Both the position numbers and the translations under genes were made by a program. A stretch of 64,000 nt of DNA. Source: Bactrocera neohumeralis. Its lineage: Eukaryota; Arthropoda; Insecta; Diptera; Tephritidae. The stretch spans positions 41,826,839 through 41,890,838 of the forward strand of contig NC_065919.1 of NCBI RefSeq assembly GCF_024586455.1, given 5' to 3'. The notes beneath the pieces were generated by a model that worked only from the letters and a program-made list of their open reading frames with translations, did no database searches and had not been told where the DNA came from. Below, in pieces: positions 45,612 through 57,081 of this stretch. Position 1 is the stretch's first letter, and every line of letters begins with the position of its first letter.

Positions 45612-47240
45612 CATTGTCAAATCCGAAAGATTATTTCAAACCCTTTGAATACACTAGAATAAATGTATGGAAGCATAAACTGTAAAGTATTACACGTTTA
45701 TTTTTTTCAAGTGATTACTGTGAGGTCCCACATTTTAATTAAAATTTGTGTAATTCCGGTATGACTTTTACTTCCCTGGTTGTTTCGATTGGTTGATCTC
45801 TCTAATTCTCTTTAATATCGATACGGAAGCGAAACACAAGCTGAAGGTACATAATGTCATCTCTACAAAAATTCATAAATCATTCAGGAATGTTGAGAGA
45901 ATCAGAATGACCTAAGAGTAGTTCGTTAAAGATTGTTCATATTGAAGTTAATATTCAGTACATTCCAGAAATTAAGATCAGACGGTTCGCTATGTTCGAA
46001 ATTTCGAACAACAAAAGAAACTCTGACGCTGGAACCACTTAGTTTGGTGTTGTAACTTTTGAAATAACAGATGTTAATAAGTTAATCTTCCTTAGTTGTG
46101 GCTTCGACATCAGTCCGTTTTTTTCTCAAGCCTTCTGTTATATATATAGTCCTCGTTATTTTGCTTAGTGATATACGAGTACAATTACAAGTACTTCTGT
46201 AAATATGAGTGCACGACAGCTACTGTAGTAGCAAAACTCTTTCTAATACGAGATTACCAGAAAAAATCCTTATTCACAAAACGCACACATTGCCCGCCCT
46301 CAATTACAAACTACACTTTCAGATGTATTTATTTTTCTCGTTGCTCACATATTTATGTACCATACATCCGTTTTATAGGCTCTTTCTTCGCTAATCAAAT
46401 GACCGCCCTACACATTCTTTTGGGCTGTCACTGAATTTTCAAGTGCAATGTTGACAAGCTGTTAAATTTGTTGGTGCTACAGCTGCGATTAATTTAAAAG
46501 CATAACGAAGTGATATGGAACTGGATACTAAGTAGGTGGTGTATGTTGAGCTAAAATTCCTAGTGGGCGTGTTGCTTAAATATTTCAAAAGACAATAGTA
46601 AATAAAGTAAATTATCGAACAATGGTCTACAATACTCAATTGAGCTTGATTCAATTTATCTCGTATCCGCCAAAGACGTCAACTCAGCATACACTTTTGC
46701 TGATTGCAAATTATTGTCACAATTTTGTCCCTACTTTAGCAATCAATTTAGTAATGCCTATATTGTGGTATGATCGTACTAAATGTATATATGCATATAT
46801 ATATTCCCTTGTATGTAAAATATATATAATACTCAGAAAAGCATAGAGTAAGTTTCATAACCAAAAACAATAGTTTTGTGTTAATATTTTACTCTAAAAT
46901 TAAGAAGAAAAAAAATTTGGAAATATCTCAAGCCACAACCCCAAACTGATTATTAACTATTTAACTCAAATAAATGTGAACGAAAAGTAAAATACTAAAC
47001 CAAAACCAGGACATGACCAAATAATAAGCTGAATAACTAATCAAAATTACACAATTCTTCTTTCTGTTGTGACGTAGAGTAATAACGGATGTTACTCAGC
47101 CTCTATTGTCATTACGTGATGTCCAAGTGAGCTTGAAAATTGATGTAATTGCTGTATTAATAATAGGTTGGCTGTCATAATTGTGGCACTGACGTATAAT
47201 ATAAGATTCGAGATTCAGAGGTGATTTTGAGCACTTTTTT
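45612..47240. other. Stretch with no recognised gene
   Basis: No TE landmark or convincing coding frame. The 88-codon frame at 46168-46434 looks like random AT-rich sequence. Confidence 0.4.
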
Positions 47241-47373
47241 ACAGGAATATATATTTTTATACTCCCACAACATTTTGCAAATAGAGTATTATAGTTATCT
47301 TTACTTAGCTTTTTACTGATTTTTTCACTATGCTACATACAAATTCAACACCAATGAATATATTAAAATTTAA

Positions 47374-47479
47374 TAAAACAAGTAAGGAAGGGGTGTCACC
47401 GAGCATTTTATACTCTCGCACGATAAAGTGATAATCGATACCGTATTTGTGTAAAGTTTTATTCCGCAATCATCATTGG
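47374..47479 (+). mobile_element. mini-me 5' end running into the assembly gap
   Basis: It starts 'aaaacaagtaaggaaggggt', followed by 'tatactctcgcacgataaag', as in full-length copies, and is cut by the N run. Confidence 0.7.
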
Positions 47480-47579
47480 NNNNNNNNNNNNNNNNNNNNN
47501 NNNNNNNNNNNNNNNNNNNNNNNNNNNNNNNNNNNNNNNNNNNNNNNNNNNNNNNNNNNNNNNNNNNNNNNNNNNNNNN
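47480..47579. other. Assembly gap, exactly 100 N
   Basis: Second placeholder-length gap. It separates a mini-me start from RTE sequence. Confidence 0.99.
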
Positions 47580-47599
47580 TTTTTCCATCTCATAACTAA

Positions 47600-48040
47600 T
47601 ACAGGATTCTTTCGGAATGATGACTGTTTTTTTGATGACAGGAGATATTTCGTCTTATCCTCGTTCGCAACCAGCCCCATACGCTTCGTTTCCTTATCTA
47701 GTCTGGAGAAAGAAGAATATTATCGGCGTACGCCAGCAGCTGTAAACTTTTATATAAAATTGTATACGTACCTTCTCTATTTAGCTCTGCTGCTGGTTTT
47801 ATTTTTTTCAGGCATGGATTGAAGAAGTCACACGATAGAGAGTCTAACTGTCTTAAACCTCGCTTAGTATCAAACGGATCGGAGAGGAACTTTCCGACCC
47901 TGTCGGAGCTTTTGGTGTTAATCAACGTCAGCTTTCACAGCCGTATTGGCTTTGCAGTGACGCAAAGTTCCGACATAGCGGCTTTGAAGTAGTTCCTTTC
48001 GTGCTGTCGAAGACGGCTTTAAAATCGACGAAGAGGTGGA
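47600..48040 (-). pseudogene. RTE-clade RT fragment (diverged copy)
   Basis: The minus strand reads NTKSSDRVGKFLSDPFDTKR, GLRQLDSLSCDFFNPCLKKI and LLAYADNILL (YADD changed to YADN), then KTKYLLSSKKQS. It is the same family as 49758-53016 but clearly more diverged and frameshifted. The YADN substitution alone would inactivate RT. Confidence 0.75.
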
Positions 48041-48059
48041 GATAAAATATTTTTTTTAA

Positions 48060-48595
48060 TAGTAAAAAGTGAGTCTGTTACTTCAAATATGATGGATTGA
48101 GAATTGAAATCGTGGCTATACGACGGAATAGTCAGTTTAACTCAAAATTTGTTAATTTTAAAAGTAAAAGTCTAAACTGTCTGGTAGAGAGAACGGGAAC
48201 GTTAAAATTAATATCAGACAACAGAGATGAAATACAGACTGACCCATTCTTAACTTTTACAAGAAATATTATACCAAGCGTTTCCCTACGACTAGTAAGA
48301 GTAGATAGCAGTTTATGTGGGAAGTTTTAACCTGCAATCCCAATGTCAATTATTTAAGACAAAAATTAAAAATTGCTTTTGAACGGACTCTAACTTCTCC
48401 GGATGGACTCGATAACTAGAATTCCATATCCCAGAAGAATACTCTAGTATAGGCCTCAGCAAAGAAGTAAAAAGAATTTTTGTGGTAAGCTTAGTCTAAA
48501 TTCTTTAGACCAAGAATTAGAACAAAACTAAGAACACCTTTAGCTTTAAAAACCGTAGAAGATGCATTAAGAATAAAATTGAGTTTGGGGTCCAT
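48060..48595 (-). pseudogene. Jockey/CR1-like non-LTR retrotransposon, RT C-terminus
   Basis: On the minus strand, across shifts, one reads LGVSMDPKLNFILNASSTVF, KAKGVLSFV, ESIRRS..., RRETLGIIFLVKVKNGSV and LLSDINFNVPVLSTRQFR. This corresponds to the post-RT thumb/C-terminal region of Jockey/CR1-type elements (DLGVLLDPKL... SVQKQFL... RRETL... NVP). It splits the RTE copy into 47600-48040 and 48600-48790. Confidence 0.6.
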
Positions 48596-48597
48596 GC

Positions 48598-48813
48598 TTA
48601 CTCCCAGATCAACAAAAGCGATTGTGTTTGTTGACTGGCGTGCTTTGCTGTACAGAGGCGGGCACTTATTTTCGCTACAACAAGATAGCGGTGCGATGTG
48701 TTAGGTCCTCGGACATAAACACGACAAGAACACTGAATAAATGTTGTCCATCTATCACAATAAATCCCTAATATCACCAATTTCTGCTTTGCCAACACCT
48801 GATGATTTTCCAA
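48598..48813 (-). pseudogene. RTE-clade endonuclease end fragment (diverged)
   Basis: The minus strand reads VYVRGPNTSHRYLVVAKISA and RLCTAKHASQQTQ, matching VRALRGPNIDSDHYLVAAKI of the near-complete element. The conserved SDH motif is changed to SHR, so the active-site histidine is lost. Confidence 0.65.
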
Positions 48814-48894
48814 GGCTTGATACTTCCAAGTTGCAAGAGTAAAAAATATTCGGTTACACCCTATGCTATGTTCGCTCTTCCTTACTAGTTATAT

Positions 48895-49725
48895 TTATAA
48901 ATGCGCATATAGCATTTATAATACTTTAAAATATTAATACTTGTTTTACTTTTTTCAGGCTGCAAATGCCTCGTTTTTCCACTGTTATCTACTTAGGTTA
49001 TATTGCGTACAGTGCTAACAGAATTATTGAGCTTCAAAACTAACGATACTTCTTATTCTCTTATCCACTAATTTACTTAGAGCTGTCACCACTTGAAAGG
49101 ATAAACGAGGAGATAGTAATTGACAGCGGTTGTTGTCACACTTAATGATATTTGCTTCTCTTTATGTTTGTTCTACACATATTGTATGAACATGCACCCG
49201 CATGTAAAGCACTGCTATATCATGTCCTTATGAAACAGTGAGTCATCAGTATTGCAAAGTCGTTCAATACAATTAATTTACATGTCACTATATTTAATTA
49301 AAATATAAACCCTAAATTAATAGCTTACGCGAGTGAATCGAAGGCATCAGCTCTAATTTAATCGTATCGGCTAAATATGCGCAAATACTTATCGAATATA
49401 TCTTAACAGGAAAGTCTTGATGTTGTTTGAGATCCACAATGAGTTCATGTCGAAGCTACATGATAATTTCTGCATTATGAACTCTTTTTTTGTTTTGTCC
49501 AATTATAAACTCCTTGCTTAATTAGGGCAAACTACATATCAGTTAAAATTTTACAAATTACGAAATAGTGATAGTAAGAAGTCAAGAAATGTTTAATTGA
49601 GTTGTCAGCGCCTCATAATTTTTTATGGTTTGACCGTTTACAACATTGTAATGTTACGATTCTCAACGGCATCAAATAAAATATTAATATCCTTCAGTAG
49701 TTTTCCAATGGCTGTTATTTCGCTT
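48895..49725. other. Stretch with no recognised gene
   Basis: AT-rich; nothing supported. Confidence 0.4.
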
Positions 49726-49727
49726 TT

Positions 49728-49757
49728 ATCTCGGCTAAAATCGCGTATGCGGTGTCT
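49728..49757 (+). repeat. Old RTE 3' tail, left half (target of the large RTE)
   Basis: Sequence 'ctcggctaaaatcgcgtatg' followed by 'cggtgtct' matches the plus-sense 3' end of the RTE family (ctcggctataatcgcgtaag, cggtgtct). The right half resumes at 53017 (tgcggtgtctacgtcaataa). The big RTE therefore landed head-to-head in an older RTE tail. Confidence 0.7.
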
Positions 49758-49787
49758 CTTCTTCTTCTTAATTGGCGTAGAAACCGC

Positions 49788-50354
49788 TTAAGCGATTATA
49801 GCCGAGTTAACAACAGCGCGCCAGTCGTTTCTTCTTCTCGCTACGTGGCGCCAATTGGATATTCCAAGCGAAGCCAGGTCCTTCTCCACTTGGTCCTTCC
49901 AACGGAGTGGAGGTCTTCCTCTTCCTCTGCTTCCCCCGGCGGGTACTGCGTCGAATATTTTCAGAGCTGGAGTGTTTTCGTCCATCCGGACAACATGACC
50001 TAGCCAGCGTAGCCGCTGTCTTTTAATTCGCTGAACTATGTCGATGTCGTCGTATATCTCGTACAGCTCATCGTTCCATCGAATGCGGTATTCGCCGTGG
50101 CTAACGCGCAAAGGACCATAAATCTTTCGCAGAACTTTTCTCTCGAAAACTCGCAACGTCGACTCATCCGTTGTTGACATCGTCCAAGACTCTGCACCAT
50201 ACAGCAGGACGGGAATTATGAGTGACTTATAGAGTTTGGTTTTTGTTTGTCGAGAGAGGACTTTGCTTCTCAATTGCCTACTCAGTCCGAAGTAGCACCT
50301 GTTGGCAAGAGTTACCCTGCGTTGGATTTCTAGGCTGAATCTGACTGGTTCCAA
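49788..50354 (-). pseudogene. RTE: C-terminal domain
   Basis: The 188-codon frame reads SLEIQRRVTLANRCYFGLSR, KTKLYKSLIIPVLLYGAESW, FERKVLRKIYGPLRVSHGEY, RIKRQRLRWLGHVVRMDENT and RPPLRWKDQVEKDLASLGIS, ending VVNSAIIA. This segment is the most frequent RTE piece in the window, as expected if most copies are 5'-truncated. Its function within RTE proteins is not established. Confidence 0.85.
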
Positions 50355-51564
50355 GATAGACGAAATTATCTACGACTTCAAAGTTATGACTGTCAACAGT
50401 GACGTGAGTGCCAAGTCGCGAATGCGACGATTGTTTGTTTGATGACAGGAGATATTTCGTCTTGCCCTCGTTCACTGCCAGACCCATTTTCTGTGCTTCC
50501 TTGTCCAGCCTGGAGAAAGCAGAACTAACGGCGCGGGTGTTGAGGCCGATGATATCAATATCATCGGCATACGCCAACAGCTGTACACTCTTATAGAAGA
50601 TGGTACCTTCTCTATTTAGTTCTGCGGCTCGAACTATTTTCTCCAAAAGCAGGTTGAAAAAGTCGCACGATAGGGAATCGCCTTGTCTGAAACCTCGTTT
50701 GGTATCGAACGGCTCGGAGAGGTCCTTCCCGATCCTGACGGAGCTTTTGGTGTTACTCAACGTCAGTTTACACAGCCGTATTAGTTTTGCGGGGATACCA
50801 AATTCAGACATCGCGGCATAAAGGCAGCTCCTTTTCGTGCTGTCGAAAGCAGCTTTGAAATCGACGAAGAGGTGGTGTGTGTCGATTCTCCTTTCACGGG
50901 TCTTTTCCAAGATTTGGCGCATGGTGAATATCTGGTCGGTTGTTGATTTGCCAGGTCTGAAGCCACACTGATAAGGTCCAATCAGTTTGTTGACGGTGGG
51001 CTTTAATCTTTCACACAATACGCTCGATAGAACCTTATATGCGATGTTGAGGAGGCTAATCCCACGGTAGTTGGCGCAGATTGTGGGGTCTCCTTTTTTA
51101 TGGATTGGGCTTAGCACACTTAAATTCCAATCGTTGGGCATGCTTTCGTCCGACCATATTTTACAAAGAAGCTGATGCATGCACCTTATCAGTTCTTCGC
51201 CGCCGTGTTTGAATAGCTCGGCCGGCAATCCGTCGGCCCCTGCCGCTTTGTTGTTCTTCAGGCGGGCAATTGCTATTCGAACTTCTTCATGGTCGGGTAA
51301 TGGAACGTCTGCTCCATCGTCATCGATTGGGGAATCGGGTTCTCCTTCTCCTGGTGTTGTGCGTTCACTGCTATTCAGCAGGCTGGAGAAGTGTTCCCTC
51401 CATAATTTAAGTATGCTCTGGGCATCAGTGACTAGATCACCTTTGGGGGTTCTACAGGAATACGCTCCGGTCTTGAAACCTTCCGTAAGCCGCCGCATTT
51501 TTTCGTAGAATTTTCGAGCATTACCCCTGTCGGCCAGCTTATCAAGCTCTTCGTACTCACGCAT
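50278..51564 (-). pseudogene. RTE: reverse transcriptase domain
   Basis: The 428-codon block has the RT motifs in order: KAAGADGLPAELFKHGG (107-122), NYRGISLLN (165-173), GFRPGKSTTDQIF (201-213), FVDFKAAFD (233-241, first palm aspartate), GFRQGDSLS (291-299) and AYADDIDI (331-338) with the intact YADD box. After YLGTS the frame is lost. Compared with the copy at 23526-24465, about eight codons (SVSTTNNV) are missing there. The domain itself appears uninterrupted. Confidence 0.9.
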
Positions 51565-52340
51565 TTCAGCCTCTTTCTTCTTCTGTCTACAAATGCGTCT
51601 CGCTTCCTCTTCAACTCTCGGTATCTATCCCATCCCGCACGTGTAGTGGTCGATCGTAACGTTGCGAGGTAGGCAGCCTGTTTTCTCTCCGCTGCGACAC
51701 GGCACTCCTCGTCGTACCAGCTGTTCTTTTGCACTTTCCGAAAACCAATGGTTTCGGTTGCAGCTGTACGTAAGGAGTTTGAAATGCCGTCCCACAGTTC
51801 CCTTATACCGAGTTGTTGACGAGTGCTCTCAGAGAGCAGGAGTGCAAGCCGAGTAGAAAATCGTTCGGCTGTCTGTTGTGATTGCAGCTTCTCGACGTCG
51901 AACCTTCCTTGTGTTTGGTGGCGCGCGTTTTTTGCTGCACAGAGGCGGGTGCGAATCTTAGCTGCAACAAGATAGTGGTCCGAGTCGATGTTAGGACCTC
52001 GGAGCGCACGCACATCTAAAACACTGGAGACGTGTCTTCCGTCTATCACAACATGATCGATCTGGTTGGTAGTTTTTCGATCCGGAGACAGCCAGGTAGC
52101 TTGATGAATCTTCTTATGCTGGAATCTAGTACTACAGATAACCATATTTCGGGCCCCGGCGAAGTCAATCAGCCTCAACCCATTTGGGGATGTTTCGTCG
52201 TGGAGGCTGAATTTACCGACTGTAGTGCCAAATATATGTACCTTCTTTGCCCACCCTGGCGTTAAAGTCGCCAAGCACGATTTTGACATCGTGGCGGGGG
52301 CAGCTCTCATAAGCGCGCTCCAAGCGCTCATAGAAGGCAT
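51432..52340 (-). pseudogene. RTE: end of endonuclease and linker region
   Basis: The useful part begins at about residue 34 (HIFGTTVGKFSLHDETSPNG). It contains the remaining endonuclease motifs NQIDHVVID (D95) and SDHYLV (D121, H122), then the linker WDRYRELKRKRDAFVDRR. A second frame break near 51585 separates it from the RT block, which should follow directly. The first 30 residues are shadow of the endonuclease frame. Confidence 0.85.
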
Positions 52341-52767
52341 CTTTGGTCACATCGTCCTTCTCTTCCGTCGGGGCGTGGGCGCAAATCAGCGATATGTTGA
52401 AGAACCTCGCTTTGATGCGGATTGTGGCTAGACGTTCATTCACCGCAGTGAATGATAGTACTCGGCGACGGAGTCTCTCTCCCACCACGAATCCTACACC
52501 AAACTTGCGCTCCTTTATATGGCCACTGTAGTAAATGTCACAAGGACCTACTCGTCTCTGTCCTTGTCCCGTCCATCGCATTTCTTGGACGGCGGTGATG
52601 TCAGCCTTTGTCTTTACGAGGACATCAACCAGCTGGGCAGCGGCACCTTCCCAATTAAGGGACCGGACATTCCAGGTGCATGCCCTCAATTCGTAGTCCT
52701 TATTTCGTTTGCCATGGTCGTCATCAAAAGGGGGGTCTCTCATCCGAGGCTGGTTGTAGCTCTTCAC
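52213..52767 (-). pseudogene. RTE: apurinic-type endonuclease domain, N-terminal part
   Basis: The 184-codon frame carries the EEP endonuclease motifs: TWNVRSL (N33), VQEMRWTG (E62), ICAHAPTEE (H131) and LGDFNARVG (D167, N169). It nicks the target DNA to prime reverse transcription. After GKEGTYI the frame goes wrong. The correct continuation (IFGTTVGKFSLHDE) lies in the next frame, so one base is missing or extra near 52240. Start chosen at the first methionine upstream of the domain. Confidence 0.85.
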
Positions 52768-53029
52768 TGGGGGTGTTTTTTACGTGGCGGGTCCCAAACC
52801 CAGCGCACAACCCTTGTAGGGAATGTTTCACCTTCTCACTTTAGCTCGCCTTCGAACGGATGTTCTTAGGCTACCCAGAGGATACTTGGTCAAAGACCGG
52901 AAGTAGTGAGCTGCTTGAGCCATGTGTAAAAGAATCGTTTCTGGCCACTCCCAGTGAATGGCGATCAGAGAACTTCCTCACTTGCGTGAACTTCTACACA
53001 TGACTCCATCCTCCGGTGCGGTGTCTACG

Positions 53030-53260
53030 TCAATAAAAAAAGTTTTCCAATGATGTACTATACAAGTTAAAAATGTGTAAATTAAAGATGAGATATTTCG
53101 ATTTCAACTCAACTGAGTCGCGTTGTAATCTATAATACAGATACTTCATTCAATCGTATATCAAGAATCCGATAAAACTGATATTCTTAGGAAGAAGAAG
53201 TAATGGGAAAGATTTTGCAGAATTTTTACTACGAGATTTCTATAATACCGAAATTTATTA
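53030..53260. other. Short stretch with no recognised feature
   Basis: Nothing recognised right of the RTE. Confidence 0.4.
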
Positions 53261-53344
53261 ATATTCGTGCAACATAGTGCAACAGAGAGTATAATAGTTG
53301 TGCTGACCTAGCGGTTGTTTGTAAAACCTAAAAGACTTTGTTCA

Positions 53345-54060
53345 TAGTTTTAAAATTTTTAATTTATTCTTCAAAATCTATGTCTCTCTCAAAGTACAAT
53401 ACATTTATGCCAACATTGTTTGCAATCCTCGAAACAGTTCTTAAAGTCACTTTCCGGAATGGCCTTCAATGCGCGTAGCGATTCACGTTAATGTATTCAA
53501 TCACGGTTGCCCCGAAGCGGTCGTTTGAGTTTGGTGAATAGCTAAAAGTCACACGGAGCTAAAGCAGGCGAAGAATCAATGCAGTATTCTACGGTGCATT
53601 ATCGTGGCAAAAACCAAGAGTTGTCGGTCATAATAATTGATGAAAGGTGTCAACCTAGCCTTGCTTTTAGACCTGCTTTGACATGATTTTTCGTTTCGGC
53701 TTACCTTTGCCATGATATTCGGCTGATAGGTGGTCGTAAGCATAGATCCATGATTCATCGCCAGTAATAATCCGTTTCATGATATCTTGGTCGTTGGAAA
53801 GCATTTTTTCACAAACGTTAACGGGGAGCTATTTTTCGAAAAAATTAAGTGATTTTGGAACCAATCGTGCTTACACTTTTCTAAGTATCACCGAACTTTT
53901 CCAACACTCTGAACGTTTCTTTAATGGAACTTCTTTGCCGAATAATTTCAGTCATTGTAAAAATCGCCAAATGCACTTTGTGTACTTCTGAAAGGTAAGC
54001 GTAAACTAAACACTATTCATTATTTTTATGTGACATTGTGCACACATGTCACTAACAGTC
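53345..54060 (-). pseudogene. mariner remnant, catalytic and C-terminal parts
   Basis: The minus strand carries, across frames: GDESWIYAYDHLSAEYHGKG-like sequence near 53700-53760 (MNHGSMLTTTYQPNIMAK in another frame), CHDNAP followed by a stop near 53600, APCDF (third aspartate region), ESLRALKAIPESDFK and FEDCKQCWHKCI. All pieces are shifted relative to one another. It inserted into the mini-me copy. Confidence 0.6.
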
Positions 54061-54883
54061 ATACCAACCTAGAAAAAAATACTTCGACGAATAGATTTTC
54101 GAGAGAAATTGAAGTTAAAAGGTCTTACTATTTTTTGCCCACAGTCATACTTACTTGTATACATATGTAAATGATAGGACAAGTTTTCCGCTCCTCCATG
54201 CTAGTTGTAATTTGAGTAAAATTAAGATCCAAAATAGAAGAATAGTATTGCATATGGATCCTATCGCCATCAATATATGAATAAAAGTTTAAAACTTCTT
54301 AAAAAGTGACGGTATAGCGGCGGCTGTTTAAACTAATTTTGTTGGAAAGAAGTTTTTCTAGCATCTCGAACGCTGTGGAAATGAATGAAATCAAAGTATA
54401 ACCAGGTTCAATCCCCTTATAACGGTTATGTTGAAAACTAATGATAATGCAAAATAAAAATTGGCGCACAAAATTTACTTAAGGTAAACAAGTTCACGTC
54501 TAAAAACACTAGAAATAATATGTCGTGGTGAGAAAATGGCTAACATCGGTTAAATACTTCCTCTAGCCCCATATACGTAATATAAAATGTTTCAAACTTT
54601 CCGCTGGCTTATACCATGTATACCGGTCAATATGTAATATATCTTAACTAAATTGAGTAAGCTTCACTCCCTAATAACAGTTTGTCTTGGGACCTAATAA
54701 TTTTATTAAAAACAGGCCCATAAAAACCCTTACCCCCTATATTGTTGCTTATATACGAATTTCAAACTTCCGTTTGAATTTAAGACGTATATATATGTCA
54801 ATAAATAAGAGGCCTTAGTATAATATTGGATATGCCACAACTTAGTTCTTAAAAGACGTGAAATTGGTGCACGAATTAACTCA

Positions 54884-54966
54884 AATTCCATCTTCTTCTT
54901 CTTCTTAATTGGCGTAGACACCGCTTACGCGATTATAGCCGAGTTAACAACAGCCCAATTCCATCT
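54884..54966 (-). mobile_element. 63-bp RTE 3' tail with 10-bp target duplication
   Basis: Exact repeats aattccatct lie at 54884-54893 and 54957-54966. They enclose 63 bp identical in type to the RTE 3' end in minus orientation: 'tcttcttcttcttaattggc', 'gtagacaccgcttacgcgat', 'tatagccgagttaacaac'. It is an extremely 5'-truncated insertion: only the very end was copied. Confidence 0.85.
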
Positions 54967-55371
54967 ACTATATTTAATAAATTTCGTTACTTTAGCCTAC
55001 TTTGCGCCACATATACAGTATAAGAGTTATCTTCATAAAGTAGCTTAGCAATCAGTCCAGATCTTCCCTAGACTCAAGATATGCGGCATAATAGTTTCTA
55101 TTCATTTTTACTTTACATAATTAAAATTTCGGACACGCAATATTTAGTTATGAAGCCAACCTACCATATAATATACAGCAGTTCATAAGGCGCCAAATGC
55201 GATTGTAAACCATTTGATTCCTTTGGATAATGTCTCTCGAACTCTTGCGCAACTTTTTCTATTATGCAATAAAATTTGCAACATCTGAAAGTATCGGCTC
55301 CTACCAGCTTGTCTTGCTTGAATTGCAAGAGTATAAAATGTTCGGTTACACCCGAACTTAGTCCTTACTTT

Positions 55372-57080
55372 TTACAATTGTTGTGTAATCAATCAATAAA
55401 TTAAGTCAGACGGAAATTAAGTGTTACTTTTTTAAGAAAGTTTTTATTGCATACACAACCAATGAAAAAGGTCTATGAAGTTACTTAATCAAAACTATTT
55501 ATCAGATATTCACTGCTTGTTTAACCAACGTCGGAGAGCAACACGAAAACACAAAAGTAAAGATGTTTCAAGCACAATTGAAAACGAATCGTAAATATGC
55601 GTCAAGTGGAACTAGTATTAAGATACTAATACTCTTGACTTCAACACAAAAAATCCTATGAGAAAAATCCCAGTTTGTAAACTTTTACTCACATTTGCGG
55701 TTTCAGCAAACCAAAATTAGTAAGAAACAGCGTCTAACATTACAGTCGTCAATTGACTGCAAAGGAGTGTTATCAAAAGGGTAAATAGACACGAAGGCGC
55801 ATCGTACTTTTTTGAACTATTCTGTACTTTTAGCATTACCAACTTTAAACGCTCTTCGGTAGCTTTTCATTTGAAGGAAAGTAAAAGAAGATCATTAGGT
55901 AAATCAGAGACACCTGAGTCTTCACGTTAGTTCATTCTCCACTTTATAATTATACTCTATTTGCGCAAAGTTTAACTGAAAATAAAGGTAAATTACAGGT
56001 GTTTTGCTGTAGCACTGACATATAACAGCATGAGCCGACCTTGACGAAATAAAAGTGGATCTAAATGCGTCTAAGATCAGCCAGTTAAGGGTAACAGTCT
56101 TATTTACATGTAATAGACATTTAAAATTTTGAATCCACCGCTTTTTGCACAAAGTTAAAATATCCAATTCTGCAAGCGTGTCTTGGTAGTAGTCATAAAA
56201 CAATTGAACATGAGAAAGCAAATATTATTCCATAAACACACATTTACATATATGTACATATATCTTCACTTAATGAGAATATGTTTGAAGTGTGCATACT
56301 CGTGAACGCTCGAATCGCACACTCTCGGTGGAATTGAACAGGCCGCCAACACAAAGCATAATGCGTAAACAATGCAGTCGCGATAGACTTCCAAATGCAA
56401 TCAGAAAGTTTTGAACAAAACAAGTCTTTGCCAATATCAATCGATGAAAGAATTTTGCAAAAGTTGGGGAGAATGGAGTTGCATTGGTGGCATGTAGTCG
56501 GCATAATTAAACTATAATGCGACACTAATAAGCTGTAGTCGGTCACCAGAGCAATCATACATGATAAGCATTTATCTAGCTGTACAAGCTGGCACTGATA
56601 GAGTATTCATAAAAGTGGATGTTGGATAGACAAGCTCCACATATCGGCGGGTACATGGCGTACACTAAAACGGTAATCCCATAAATCTCACAGAAGTTTC
56701 ACAGTAGCGGTTGTGATGGGACTAGAGAGAAGAGTTTTAGCTTAGCTTCCGGCAAAGCTCAATATTCGTCTTTTATGTTACAAATGTAAATTAAGGGTTG
56801 AGAAGGTGTTATTTGTAATGACCCCATCTAAACCTTTCTAAACATAATGGTGTCGACTGGTCCACATAGTACCTTCGTAAATCATGCGATTTTCAGGATT
56901 TCATTTTTATTAGGTGTAAGTCGTGACTGTGCAATTAACGGGTGACCCAAGATCAGGTACTTTTTTTGTCTTTTTTGACCGATCATGCGTGACTCGTATC
57001 AAGCTGTCGTATTATTTACAAATCCAAATGTCTTAAGTTTATTTTAAATAAAAGTTTAGGCATTTTATTTTTCCATTGAG
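55372..57080. other. Stretch with no recognised gene
   Basis: Short minus-strand frames at 55922-56221 and 56244-56558 (99 and 104 codons) have no family features that I can see and no shared repeats. I do not call them. Confidence 0.4.
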
Positions 57081-57081
57081 A

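Larger units (their letters stand above)
47246..48893 (-). mobile_element. mini-me/DINE-1-like element, both ends visible, centre replaced
   Basis: The left end is 'tatactcccacaacattttg' plus 'gagtattatagttat'. The right end is 'caagttgcaagagtaaaa' and 'tatgttcgctcttccttac'. Between them lie another mini-me start, an assembly gap, and RTE and Jockey-like fragments. Treating the two ends as one element is inference. Confidence 0.4.
49748..53026 (-). mobile_element. RTE-clade non-LTR retrotransposon, near full length, with 10-bp target duplication
   Basis: Exact 10-bp repeats tgcggtgtct flank the element at 49748-49757 and 53017-53026, leaving an element of 3259 bp (49758-53016). In coding (minus) sense it starts 'ccggaggatggagtcatgtg', has a leader of about 250 bp, then endonuclease, RT and C-terminal domains, and ends in an (AAG)n-like tail (ttaagaagaagaag). 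Elements of this type replicate by target-primed reverse transcription. Copies in fly annotations are often mislabelled as craniofacial development protein 2-like. Three frame breaks prevent a continuous ORF. Confidence 0.9.
53265..55372 (-). mobile_element. mini-me/DINE-1-like element invaded by mariner and RTE tail
   Basis: The left end (53265-53340) has 'gagagtataatagttgtgct' and 'cctagcggttgtttgtaaaa'. It resumes at about 54180 ('ctccatgctagttgtaattt', 'gagtaaaatt') and ends with 'gaattgcaagagtataaaat', 'gttcggttacacccgaactt'. A mariner remnant (53345-54060) and a 63-bp RTE tail (54894-54956) lie inside. Confidence 0.6.

Noticed and set aside
46168..46434. 88-codon frame as a small gene
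   Set aside because: Composition and content look random. It has no signal peptide, domain or repeat support, and overlaps another frame of similar length.
47370..47680. Frames crossing the N gap
   Set aside because: They include unknown bases, so the joined translation is meaningless.
52519..52869. Plus-strand frames over the RTE (for example 116 codons here, also 51179-51508)
   Set aside because: They are antisense shadows of the endonuclease and RT frames, which carry all the conserved motifs.
56244..56558. 104-codon minus-strand frame
   Set aside because: No recognisable motif, no repeat relationship and no coding-like composition.
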